Shown here one piece after another: positions 1 to 11,346 of a stretch of DNA of 64,000 nt; position 1 is the first letter of the stretch; every line of letters starts with the position of its first letter. The DNA is from Pithys albifrons albifrons (lineage: Eukaryota > Chordata > Aves > Passeriformes > Thamnophilidae), in NCBI RefSeq assembly GCF_047495875.1, contig NC_092497.1, positions 56,846,977 through 56,910,976 of the forward strand. The letters run 5' to 3'. The notes beneath the pieces were generated by a model. That model had not been told where the DNA came from. It ran no database searches and saw only the letters and a list, made by a program, of their open reading frames with translations. A program made the position numbers and the translations under genes.

Positions 1-1308
1 AGAACTTCACAGACCACTTGCCAGGTGACTGAGAGACAGCTACATCCTCCAGAGTACTAATTTGCTGCCTACCCAAATCCTGATATGATTTCCATCCTTT
101 ATGTTGCTCCTCAGCTTTTGCAGAGGGACCGCACTAAGTCCATCAAGGCACAAGGCTTCCAGAACGTCAATCCTTTACCACAGTTTCATACATTTCTGAG
201 CTACCTTTATCTTCTTCATGTGTTAGAATTAGGGACACAAAATGGAAGTCATTACAAAACAGAGCTAAGTTCCTCATTCAGAGTAGTCTTTCTTTTGTAC
301 AGGGAAACATTGCCTGTTCAAGGGGTTTGTAAACAGTCCTCTAATATACAAACAAAAGAATTAGAGTGTTATTTAAAAAAGTAGAAAGGGAAATCACACA
401 GAAACCACATTTTAACTAGATCAAATTTCTATTCAGAAAATTAAGTCTATCTAGTCTGCTATGTGAGTTTGCTAAAAATAGTTATTTTAGCTCAATTTTT
501 ACAGAATGTGACACTCCTAGTCCTCCATACTGCCAAGTCATGCTCCATATGGTTCTTTCACTGGCCACCTTCCTGATGAAGACAGGAAAGGTATGACCCA
601 ACACACTAAGAGGCATCTGCTTTCTCTCCTCTCAAGTGCACAGACCCACTTTGAATACTAACACACATTAGAACTATCACTCACTCCAACTCTGCTACTG
701 AGTTTCTCTCAGAAGGAACCCAAAGCTCTTTTTGGCCTTTCTGACTTCAAGAAAGAAAACTGTATAAAACACAGATACTGTCAGCGTCTGACCTTGTGAT
801 GTCAACCAGCCATGGCCAGAGTTGCATTCACAGCACCTGATGCCCCTGGCTCTTGTCGCCTGCATCTAAGCTGTCTGCCTAAGCAATCTCTGTAATTAAG
901 GGAGGAAAACTGGTATATTCAGGGTACTTTCAGCCATTCTTTTTCAAACCTTTAAGTTGAGAGGAAATCATGTCCTGAAAGTGCCAGTTTCTCACCACTG
1001 ACTGTGGAAGAATTCTAGACAACCAGCATAAATGTGGACATGCATAATGTAGATACTGATTGCACAGGTCTGACTGACATAGCAAGACGAAAACATTTTA
1101 TTAATTCTTATGAAGGATGACTCGACTTTGAAGTCTAGTGTAATGTAGTTGCATTTAATGCTGAAACCTAAATACCTACAGTTATAAAACATCCACCTGC
1201 AACTGTAAATCAAATTACTGTTTTCAAGACCAGAGGAATTCTAAACACCATAAATTAAAAGAATTACAGACAACATGAAATGAACTGCTTTTTATTTAAG
1301 GCACTCAC
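1..1308 (-). other. ST8SIA4: ST8SIA4 intron 2 (partial)
   Basis: Non-coding sequence downstream of the exon 2 donor on the minus strand, running off the left edge. The donor reads G|GTGAGTGC on the minus strand, a good consensus match. The stretch is AT-rich; I see no further ST8SIA4 exon, RNA gene or recognisable repeat. Small open frames such as those near 85-384 and 992-1213 have no family resemblance and look like chance. Confidence 0.8.
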
Positions 1309-1440
1309 CTGATTTCCATTACCAAAGAAGAATTGATTTTCCAACCTTCAACAGCCTGCTGGAAGATTGAGGAGCCACCCTTTCGAATTATCTTATCAGA
1401 GCTATTGATCATTGATCTACTCAAACTCAGTTCACCATCT
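1309..1440 (-). CDS. ST8SIA4: ST8SIA4 coding exon 2 (polysialyltransferase IV, residues 38-82)
   Basis: Internal exon of the CMP-sialic acid:NCAM poly-alpha-2,8-sialyltransferase (family GT29), a Golgi type II membrane enzyme that builds polysialic acid on NCAM and a few other glycoproteins. Read on the minus strand, the acceptor is TGCCTTGCAG|A and the donor CAG|GTGAGT. The 132 bases give one base completing Gly38, then 43 codons starting DGELSLSRS and ending SSLVMEI, then two bases of Arg82. The sequence matches vertebrate ST8SIA4 closely (my recollection of the human protein), including N-glycosylation sequons at Asn50 (NSS) and Asn74 (NSS). It covers the stem and the start of the polybasic region used in NCAM recognition. 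The sialylmotifs L, S, III and VS lie in later exons outside the window. It is not ST8SIA2, whose stem differs throughout. Confidence 0.97.
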
Positions 1441-4400
1441 CTGCAAGGCAATATAGAGAAGACACAGTTACACCAAAGCTAACTCCAGTTTTATGAAACA
1501 CAAACATCAGCAATATATCCTTTTTATTCATAGGAAAAATAAGCAATTATCTCCCTGCTTTCTAAAGCAAATAAACTGTAACTGTGAAAAACTATGGGAT
1601 AGCTATATCTAATATTTGAATATGCAGTTTAAGACCTTAAATGTGTTTATATTTGTAATGAAATAAATGTAACAAGAACTAGAATAAACTCCAAATTATG
1701 AACTTGGATGAAACTTCATTATGTTTGTGAGGCAGATTCTGCACTTTTACATTCTAAATTTCTAGTACTAAACTAACAATTCAGTGTTAACTTTTAAGCC
1801 TTTGCCCAGAAATTGCTCCTAATCTGCAATACTGGCCTAATAAATCTTTTTCACCTCCCACTGATACTTAAAAACTTTTATGCATGCAATTCTGTAGACC
1901 AGCACCATACAAAATAAAAAATTTCCCCAGAACTCCTCATGTTTTTGTATGCACACATCCAAACCATTCAATTGTTTTATTCTCTCAATCCATCTTGGAA
2001 TATTAGATTTTGTAAGGTAACCTTAAAAAATAAAAAAAAAATACAATAAGCTGTGAGTGATGACCACTGAACATCTGATAAGCTATTGCAATGTTACCAG
2101 TTGCAATTCTATTAGTCAGTAGGGTCACACAAATGGGACAGAGAATCCAAAACACTTCAAGTACAACTTAAGGTGTTAGGAGTAAAACCAATTTTCATCT
2201 CCGTATGTTTCCTCTGTCTTCCACACTGCTCCCTTTTAGGTGCCAGAGCAACATTCAGCTGAGTTCAAACACAGCTGTTAATAATAAACATATCAAAGTT
2301 ATTGACTATAATATCTACCATGTAGAACGTCTTCTAACTCAGGAATATAAAGAACAGTAACATATAGAAGTATTTTTATCTGTTCAATAAGCATGGTCTG
2401 AAATACTGCCAATAACATAACTTGTCAAGAGAACTTCTGACCACAGCCCTTCAACCAACAAAACAGAAAAGATGTGAGACTGTAAGCTTTCCAGGGAATT
2501 GTTGACTCTTGCTTTCCTGTGGGTGTAAGTTCTTAAACAGTTGGATACTGGACCTTAGTAAGAAGTACAGCAGCATTACTGCTGCATATTTAAAGTAGTA
2601 GTATTTGGTAAACTATCTAGCAGACTAAACTCAAGCTAAATTAGGAAAATTGGTAACATGCAGGAATTTCTAAAAAGCTCCGTCATTGCAAAAGCCTCTG
2701 GAACTAACAAACCGGTATTACACAAGTCACCAAAACCAGACCTGAGTTACTCGGCGGCTCTTTCTCCCTCCCTATCCCCTCTGCCAACACCCCGCAGCCC
2801 TGACATCGCACCGATGCGGAGGTAAGGCTGCCACCTATCGAAAACCTGCAACTCTACGTGTAAGACCTTTACGCAAATTATCCAAATCCCACTAACTCGA
2901 GGGCGCGGGAGGATGCTGCAGAAGTCCCTAAATTCAATAACCAGACCGCAACTGATAGTTTTTGTATATAACAAAATTTTTTATTCCCTAAATTTTTTTC
3001 TGTAATGTTTGCAATAATATTTGTTCCATATATATTCCTGCAAATATTTTTAGATGTATTGAGTGTATGCATGTAAAGGGAAATTACCAAAATACATTCA
3101 AGTAAAGTTCTCAGTCTAAAATTACTTCAGAGACAGCTCTGGGTTAAATATTATTTAGTAAACATTTGAAGGGTGAGAGGCTGACAAGACTTAGCAACAA
3201 AACACATTGCCAACACTTAAAGAACCACAATATATGCAGTGTGGTTTTCTTCCACAATCACAAGTTACATGTGCAGTAAGCTATATAGACTGCACAGTAA
3301 AACAGCGTTAAACTGTGTTCATGTGAGCTAAAAGAAGGTCCCAGGCACTTTGTGTTAAAGTACTAGCGCGAACACATGGGCTCACTTACATCCTCCTCTC
3401 CCTTTTATTGGCATTGTTTTATTTCATTTTCACTAAAAGTAATATTAAATAAACTAACAAATTTCTCTGGGTAACTCTTCAATGTGTAAATAACTGTGAA
3501 ATAAATTTGGGTTACTTTGTATATTCTGGAATCACTGCAAATCCTCTCTGACGTAACTGAAACAGCTACCATAGTGTGACAGCAACTTATAGGTGACAGA
3601 GTCAGCCTTCAGTCTGAATTGCCCAGCCTTGGTGATCAGTCATGCCAATATAACAAGACAATCTCTTCTCCTGAGGACCGTTAATTAAAAAAGTAACTTC
3701 CTTCAATCATATTCCACATCAGTAGAAGATGACATTGTTTAAGAAGACACTGCATTGCACACAACATAGATAGTTCATTACTTTCTTAACCTTTAAAGGG
3801 ATATTACTGTCTATTTGAAGCAGAGTGTGTTTTGCAGTTATTGTACCAGTAAACTCTGCTATGAGAGCACACAGCTGGTTTAAGGTTTATCGTATAATTT
3901 GGAACTGAATATAGTCCATTTTGGATCGTCTGGGATTTACCTGCGAAGTCACTAATAACCATAAAATGGGCCACCTCACACATTCATAGGTCTGCATTAC
4001 CTGTACTTCTGAAAGTAAAATAGCCCATGGAAAACTGGCTTTGCTCACCCACATGGCCTGTCAAAAATAACCAAATGCCATGAACCCCTAGTTCAAGAGA
4101 AAGGCAAGTGTAGCATCAATAGTGGCAGCAGATACTTAAGGTGTTTTTTTCTGCTTCATATTGCAGTCAACAGGATGACAAACTGTGAAGAGAAACACTA
4201 TTTCAACAGCAAAAGTGAGTGGTGTCATGCTGTACAAGAGGTCTCACTGACAACAAAGAAACAGAGATTAAACGAAGGGGCAGAAGTACATTACAGCTAT
4301 GTTTTTTTTAAGAACATGCATATTTACGACTCAATACACTTATTTTCATTCATTTATAATTAAAACAGTTCATTTTAGTACCTTTTAGTGTTTCAAATTA

Positions 4401-5890
4401 TGTGCAGTAAGCCGGAGGGGGCTTTTTCTTTGCAAACTCGTGTACGGTAATTTCTGTGTAAGTTTAGCAGCTACCTCTAGTCTGACAGGAAGGAGTACAT
4501 ACTAAGAAACATGGGTATCTTTTAAAGCCAATTCTGCCTCATACCTTCATTTTCACTTGTGTTTTCACACACCTATAACCCCAAAATTTTAAACTTCTGT
4601 ACATCTCCTAAGTCTACGAATAGCTTTGTGGCAGAAACTGGGGATACACCCAAGCAGAACAAGAAGAAAAGATACCAGCAAATTGTGAAAATCTTGAATA
4701 ATAAGGGAAGCAACCTCCGCACTCACAGTGCCGGAGCCACTGCTGCTCAGCTGTGCCCACCTGCTTGTGCCCCACTCCTCCACCAGCCTGCCTGCACAAG
4801 GGCCAGGGAGAAGAAATGCACTTTCCGTCTTTAACTCCGGGGCCAAGGGGGCACTAAGCAGGCTGTAAAAGCTTCACCTTCCTCCAGGCCTCTACGAGTA
4901 CTTACAACCCTCTTATGCCTCCTCCTGAAATTAAGGCAAGGGCTTACATGGGAGAACGAGAATCTGCATTCTCCACGCAGTCGACTTGCACAATAAAACA
5001 GAAAGTGTAAACCCCTACTCAGCTTTCACTTATTTCATTAAGTGACCAAGACATTCATGCATCCCTTCAGTGAAAACAAAATCTTATACTTCTGCAAGAA
5101 GAAACCAGCTTGGCTGAAAACCCCATAGGACAGCTGCAAATTGGGAGGAAAATGAGGAATACGAGCATTCACAAACAAAAACACCAGTGACAAAGAGAAA
5201 GCTGAGGTGAAAATACAAATAGCAAGGGACTCCTCGCCTTTTGTTTTCAGTCGAAGACAGGCAGGAGAGGGAAAGTATGTAACAAAGGGTCTCAGCGAGG
5301 TACCAGTTTCCAGGGTAGGAACCTCTGCACCCACACGGGATGACCCGCACTTTCCCAGTGCAAGCATCCCTAAGGAGCACTGAAGTTATGCAGAGCTCCA
5401 AGGCAAACTTCAAGTACTGAGGCAAGGGTCACCTGCACCGCGGCACGCTCTCCTCCGACAGGTTCCCAAGGCAGCGAATGAGGCTCAAAGCGCTCCAGCG
5501 GCCGCCACCGTCACCTCCGGCCGCCCCGGCCCTGAGGGCAGCCGCGGACAGGTGAACTTCCCAGCGGAGGGGAGGCAGCAGCGGCTGCCGCAACCTCAGT
5601 GCCAGGGCAGCTTCCCGGCCTCTCTGCTCTGTCCACTCGCTCCCCTCCCGGGGTCTCCGAGCCCGCCAGCCAGACTCGCCCGACCCCCGTCCCGCATCGG
5701 CACCTCCGTCCCGCACACGCCCCCGCCCGCGGGAGCCGCGGGCTGCAGCGGCACCGTAGGGGCGCGGGGCACGGCCTGGGGGTCACCGGGACACCCGAGA
5801 CCTAGGTGGGGACGCGGAGGGGACCTGGGGCAGCGACACGGCCCCGCCGCCCCCTCGGGGAGCCCTCCCGGCGTGGCGCCCCGTAATTAC
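1441..5890 (-). other. ST8SIA4: ST8SIA4 intron 1
   Basis: The 4,450 bp between the two coding exons, in phase 2: exon 1 ends with GG of a Gly codon and exon 2 supplies the A. It is mostly AT-rich with no recognisable transposon. Two local GC-rich patches stand out, about 2740-2915 and 4720-4860. GC content rises again from about 5300 as the CpG island begins. I see no additional coding exon. Confidence 0.9.
2740..2915. other. Small CpG-containing GC-rich patch inside ST8SIA4 intron 1
   Basis: About 175 bases with several CpG dinucleotides (CGGCGG, ACCGATGCGG, CTCGAGGGCGCGGG) in otherwise AT-rich intron. On the plus strand it contains ATGCGGAG followed by GTAAGG, a strong splice-donor match. 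It could be a minor promoter or first exon of an antisense transcript, an intronic regulatory element, or a remnant of inserted DNA. Nothing identifies which. Confidence 0.3.
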
Positions 5891-6960
5891 CCGGCGAGAG
5901 GTGCCTCCTGGCGCTCCTCGGTCCGCGCTATTTCCTTCGTCTTATAGAAGATGAGGAGGAGACTTATGGTGCACACAGTCCATCTCTTCCTGACGGAACG
6001 CATGTCTTCTGCGAAACGCGGGCCCCCTCCCCCTTTTCCTTTGTTTGTCAGGGGTGTGCAGGAAACAACTCCACACGCGGCACGAATTGCCAAAAACACG
6101 GCGAGGATTTTTTGGGTGCTTCTCCCCCCCTTCAAAATAATTACAGCAGAAAAAAAGATAATAAACAAAACCAGGCGGGCGCAGAGGCTGGGGGGTTGTT
6201 TGGCGTTTAGTTTGTCCCTCTTTCGCCCTGCCCTGCAGCCGGGCTGGCAGGCGGCGGCTCAGAGCGCCTGGAGCCGGAGGGACGAGTCGGAGCTGCCGCT
6301 GCTGGTGGTGCTGCTCGCCCGCAGAGCCCAGGAGCGAAGCGAAGCTCCGCTCTGGCTGCTGCTCCGGATCCGCTGCGCGTCCGGCTCCGCTGCAGCTCCG
6401 CTCGGCCCCGGAGGCGCGGCCGGTGCCGCCCTCGGCGCGGCGGGGCGGGTGGAGCTCGGCCAATGCGCGCCCGGCGGGGGAGGCTCCTCGGCAGCGTGGA
6501 GCAGGCGGTGCCCGAAGGGCCCGGGGAGCGATGAGGTTGTCCTCTCTTATCTGTGTGTGGGGAGGGGCGTTTTCCTCCTCTGGCACGCCGCGGTCGTACC
6601 CCGGGTTGCCTGTTTGGGCGTCAGAGGGTTAGAGCGAGGGAGCGGCAGCGCGGTGAGGCTGGACGGGAACGCGCTTTATTTCAAGAGGGTTTTTGTTCGT
6701 TTTTAATTTCCTCCACTCTCTCTTCCCTTGAAAGGGCTTGAACAGGGCGCCAGAGGTTTTTCCCAGTCTTGGAGCGCAGCCTTGGCAGCTCCCCCGGCCC
6801 CGACAGGAGGAGGCGGGGATGCGGGAGAGGAGCGGCGTGGCCCCCGCACACGACCGCCCGGAATCCTCAAGCCCGGACAAATCTGCTGCCTGTGCCCCGC
6901 TCCCCGGCGTGCGGTTTCGCTCCCACGGTCGCAACGTCGCCGTTATTTTCCCAACTTCTG
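5420..6960 (-). promoter_or_regulatory. ST8SIA4: CpG island: ST8SIA4 promoter and 5' UTR
   Basis: Dense CpG and GC content over about 1.5 kb, in sharp contrast to AT-rich flanks, and centred on the ST8SIA4 start codon. It contains GC-box-like GGGGCGGG (6442-6449) and a CCAAT sequence on the plus strand (6460-6464), with GCGC elements beside it. I see no TATA box at a fitting place on the minus strand, so this looks like a dispersed CpG-island promoter. The transcription start probably lies a few hundred bases above 6003, roughly 6300-6700, but cannot be fixed from sequence. The long open frames on both strands here are a product of GC richness. Confidence 0.85.
5891..6003 (-). CDS. ST8SIA4: ST8SIA4 coding exon 1 (start codon, signal anchor, stem)
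   Basis: First coding exon of polysialyltransferase IV. The ATG is at 6003-6001 on the minus strand, in the context GAAGACATGC with G at -3. The exon encodes residues 1-37 and two bases of Gly38. It begins [18 protein letters not shown]: a short basic cytoplasmic tail, a Golgi signal anchor at about residues 8-20, then a charged stem ([10 protein letters not shown]). The donor is GCCGG|GTAATT. The family start was chosen because it matches vertebrate ST8SIA4; the frame stays open upstream but contains no nearer ATG. The last residues before the junction read RQEAPLAG, where the human protein as I recall it has HQETQLIG, so this part of the stem is divergent while the anchor is conserved. The gene is truncated only by the window edge. 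Confidence 0.97.
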
Positions 6961-7750
6961 CTGGGAGGGTTTCTCTGAAATGCACAAAGAAAAAAAAACA
7001 ACAAACACCCAAATCCGAACCCCCTAAACGAAACAAAACAAACCCCCACTTTAAAACGCATAATGCAACATGAAAACCAGAGATTGGTAGCTGTATCCGC
7101 TTTTCTCAGTATTGTTTTACCCTATTCAGAGAGACTGGGCTGTCCTGGAACTGTGCTTATTCTGTGTGACAGGGAGCTGCCCACAGCGCCTAAGTTTGCA
7201 TTTGTGGAGAAGGCAAAACCAACATCACTCTTCTCCCACGGGGATACGGGAAGGCTTTGTGACAAATCTAGTGTGACTTCCCTTTCTTAGCTTAGGTTAA
7301 GAGCGAGAGCTCATGGGATGACAGAACCTTCCCTGATCTCATATCTTGTCTCCAGAACGGTTCAGTAGCAGACATTTCAAAGAAAGATGCAAGCAAATTT
7401 AGTGATAAGTACGGGTTTTTCCATCCCAAGGGAGTACTCCCTCACAGGCTTTAGAAGGGAAGAAAGGTTAGAGAAGTTGTTGAGAATATCAAGGCTGCTA
7501 ATGGTTGTTATGCTCTGGAAATCAGTTTCATGTAATAGGAAAGGTTTAATTCAGTTTCAGTGGAATGGAATGGAAACTGCAATTTGCTTCCACACAAACC
7601 AGATCAAACTGTGCTTTCTGTGCTCTTCTCTGCTATGGCTCTGATAACCTTGTGTCAGAAAGTGACCTCTAAAAGGCATCAGCAGCAAAAGGGGAAAAAC
7701 CCATTCTATTTGTAAGAGTGAAATTCAAATTATAATATAATTACAATTTC
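6961..7750. other. CpG-island shoulder and unique intergenic sequence
   Basis: Begins with an A/C-rich low-complexity run (about 6985-7056, mainly A and C on the plus strand), then ordinary mixed sequence. I see no gene. Open frames at 7063-7290 and 7387-7644 have no recognisable homology. Confidence 0.6.
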
Positions 7751-8098
7751 TGTGAGGAATGCTCACATTTTACCAATAAAATTTAGAGGAGACAAAGTCG
7801 TCAAAGCAAAATTAATTTAACAAATTCAGCTGAATCAAATGTGTCCCCCTGGCCTAGGAGACAGACCCAGAATAAAAAGAAACAGAATTTTTTATCCCCT
7901 TTCCCGGCTGAAAGGTTCCTGCCCCCTCTTCCTATTGGCTGGGAATTGGGGACTTACAGTCTGGCCTAGTTCACCTGGCCTGTCCAAGATCTCCCACCCC
8001 CCTCCAAAGGTGGGAAAAACTGTTGGGAACTAATTACCCCTTAACTATTCTCTTACAGTTCCTTTAGCTTCAGCAAAACCCTAATTCTGTTTCTAACA
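7751..8098 (-). mobile_element. Solo LTR, family 1 copy A (endogenous retrovirus)
   Basis: A 348 bp block with TG...CA ends (TGTGAGGAAT to TTTCTAACA on the plus strand) that matches 12969-13324 along its whole length with point differences and small indels. Promoter-like elements sit on the minus strand: CCAAT in AGCCAATAGG (about 7931-7941), then a TATA-like GATAAAAAA about 40 bases further along (about 7887-7896). The LTR therefore reads toward ST8SIA4. Flanking tetramers are TTTC and ATTC, a possible 4 bp target duplication with one mutation. No gag, pol or env sequence is attached. Confidence 0.8.
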
Positions 8099-9295
8099 AT
8101 TCTGTCATACGTTCTTTTCTGGAAAAGAAATGGATTCAATGTAAAATCCTATTTAATATTTGTAAAACTATGACATGTTCAGCTCAACAGTTAGGATTCC
8201 ATCCGTATTGTTAACCCCGTTGAACATACACAATGCTCTCTTTTATACAATGCATACTTTCTGTATATTAGATTATTTTTGTAGTTAGATGGACTCATCA
8301 GCAGTAGGTGTTGAAAATGTATACAAAGGATCCCAAATTCACTCACCTTCAGAAGTGGCTTTACTGGGTTCCACCCAGAGCTGCCAATGGCATTGTACAC
8401 TTTTCACAGCAGCCCTCTGCCAGGCCACATGCACAGTCACAGAGCATTCTCCTTCCCCACCTTCTGCTGCACTTCCTTCTACCTCAAGGTTAATACCCTG
8501 CTTCCCTGCTCCTTCATAGGAACTAATCCTTACCCCACACAAGGAATCTCTGCCTGCATCCAAGAGACTTGAGAACTGATGGCAACAATTGTCAAGAGGT
8601 GCCTTGCTCACCAGTACACTTTTCTCTCTGCTCACTCTGGTTGCAACCAGTCTGACTGAATCTGACCTTCAGCATACAGAGAGGCCAAAAAAGGTGACTT
8701 CAAGAACCAAACCATCAAGACTCTCAAACTTGTATTCAGTTACTAGAATGTAAAATGCTCAGTTTACATTTGAGTAAAATAGGGAAAAAACCACTTATCA
8801 ACAGCACTTCATAACTCTTAACAAGCTATCTAAATTATGCCTTGAAATGATTTCCTCTTTCTCATACACTCTAGTGATATTTAAATAATGAATAGCGTTT
8901 ATATCAAATAGTATGGTTTATTTTACATGAATTAAAGGAATGGTTTAGTTCTGTGAACCCAGAAACATGTTCAGTAAAGATCCGATTTCAGGGCAGCTGG
9001 TGATGACAGTAAAATTTCTTTCATGATGACTACTGGAGGAGCAAAGATGTGAATAATACAAATAATCAAGCATTTAAGCATTTCAAATTTCAGAGTGCTA
9101 ATTAGTTCCTACAGCAAAGAGTTCTTGAAAGGCTGCATTTCATGCGGAAGAAAGTAGCTAGAAACTTGAAACATTTACATTTGTTTGTGCACATTTCCAT
9201 ATAAAGTCCTTCTTGCATTAATAGTATTTCATGTTGTTTGTGGGTGCCCAGAAATATTTTCTGTATTACTTCAGCCTTTTTATATCACTGTGGAT
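8099..9295. other. Intergenic, no gene seen
   Basis: AT-rich non-repetitive sequence. Short overlapping frames around 8289-8635 on both strands show no family resemblance. Confidence 0.6.
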
Positions 9296-9440
9296 AGAGA
9301 AACACTAGATAGGCTTCCCAGAGAAGCTGTAGCATTTCCATCATTAGTAGTCTTCAGAAACAAATTGCACAAATCTCTGGATTTTTAACTCAAGGAGAAA
9401 GGATGGATGAGGTCAATTTTTTGCGTCCCTTCTAAATATC
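9296..9440 (+). mobile_element. Degraded CR1 LINE 3' fragment
   Basis: The phrase GGCTTCCCAGAGAAGCTGT followed by AT-rich text ending near a GGATGGATGAGG stretch resembles the region of CR1 elements just before the 3' end (typically GGCTCCCCAGAGAGGCTGTGG and so on). It is old and short; boundaries are approximate. Confidence 0.4.
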
Positions 9441-11346
9441 ATTTTAATGCAAATCTCTCAAATCACAGCAAGTAGAGCTTTTTTATTCCTATATAATAAT
9501 TTTTAACAAAATGCTGAATCAATATTTTCGAATGGTCATGTGTTTGTACATGGGCATGGCTGATGTTTCTTTCCTGCACTTGGTTAAAAATTTTGGTTGT
9601 GATTTAATCCTATGGAATGTGTTTAATAGTATTAACTATTAAGATTTTGTTGTACAAAACCCCCTGTTAAAACAATGAATGAAATTTTGTGAAATTTTAA
9701 GTAGTACTGCTACTTAGATCTGTTGTGATGCAGACATCAATATTCTTCAATATTTTCACTGATGGCTCAACAAAAGGCACCAGACATCCCCATTGTTACT
9801 GAGTGTTAATGTGCACAGAAGACTAAAACTTTCCAGAATTGTTCTCATAGCCTAAATATATTTTCTATGCTTCTGTTTCTCATCATCTATACACACTTCC
9901 ATTAAAATGTATTCCTCTTTGAAATACTATCTAAGTGTAATAGTACATTTTTAACACCATTGGCATTCCAAATGGCAGCATTTCAAATACTTCAGCTTTA
10001 TAGGCAACAGAATTAAAAATTGTGCACTGAGCTGCATTTTTGTATACTTTCTCCACCATATAGGTCTAAAATTTTAGTGATTAATTTTCTCTTGATGTTC
10101 ACAGACACAAAAACCAGGTCGGAATCCATATTCAGATTCACTTCCCCTTTCGTTTTTTTGTGAATAACATGCAGTGATGATATAGTGTTTGCAATTGCCT
10201 TGTACAACAACTGGAGACAGTTAAGATAAGCTTACCTGAATTTCTCAGCCATTTATTTTGTGTGTGTGATAGGAAAGGAGCACATTTTTCGCTAGAAGAA
10301 ATTCTACAACAATTCCTTGGAAAGTGTTGGAACTAAATCGCAATGAAGACAGATTCTCTGTTTTATGTTCTTTTGTGCAGTAGTGTATTTAGCCAATGCA
10401 GAGGTGCCCAGATAAAGTTGTACTGTAACAGCAAGGAAGGATTTTTCATTTAGGTGCTTACACTGTTGTGTTTATTGCATTGCAAACTTTTCTGATCTAT
10501 GCACACTTTTATATTGTAGTAAAATATATACTGTGTCCACATTTCAAGCAGTGATCATGCAGGTAGAGGCCATTCTAAAAGAAAATATTATCAATTGTCA
10601 TGATCGCATTACTTTTGTGACATGGGATAGCCAAAGTCCCACATACATCAGTTTTAAAAATGCTAATTTTCTGCTAATTCAAGAGTGCTCTCAGCTAGTA
10701 TGCCTTTTATGAGAGCTAAAACCTCACTATTCTAAATCAAAATCGCTATTGCATTCCTAGGGACTATATGTGTGAAATTTCATGATGATTAGCTGCACTA
10801 TCTCCTGTATTCTTTTCACTGAGGCTCAAGACAATCTGTCCTTAGGGAAAATAATAAACCTGTATTTTTTGTAATTTGGATGAATAGAAAAAATAGGGGA
10901 CAGAAATAAGAGTTAGAGAACACTGGGAAACTAATAGAAGATAAAGAAAGAAGTAGATATAGCAGAAGAATGAGGATTAATAGATTAAGGTGTTGGCAAC
11001 TGGGAGACAGGGAAACAGCCATATCTGGTCCAGTAAAGGAAATGGGAGAGTTGAGAGTCCAGAAGAGGTACAAGAAACTACTTAAATGGAGGAGCATGAC
11101 TGAATAAACTGAGGTAAGAAATGCATATAGCTGTGTCTGCTTTTTGTCCTTCCTGCAAGAACAAAGTCCTTGTCTCCCTTAGTTAAATGTGCCTGAGCCC
11201 GTGTTCAAGCCCTAAATTCACTTAATTGTTCAGATACAATTCTGGTTTGGAGTCTGAATTAAGAATTTATCTTACTAGAACATAAAACATAACTACGAGT
11301 CTGCTTTTTGCTTATATGTTTCTTTTAGGTCAAATGGGAGAAAGCC
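9441..11346. other. Intergenic, no gene seen
   Basis: AT-rich unique sequence. Nothing recognisable on either strand. Confidence 0.6.

Noticed and set aside
6004..6168. In-frame N-terminal extension of ST8SIA4 upstream of residue 1
   Set aside because: The frame remains open, but its apparent start at 6168 is TTG, not ATG. Family conservation and the signal anchor place the start at 6003.
5951..6706. Long plus-strand frame (251 codons) and neighbouring frames across the CpG island
   Set aside because: GC-rich DNA has few stop codons. The frame is antisense to ST8SIA4 exon 1 and its promoter, is Ala/Arg/Gly-rich and has no family resemblance.
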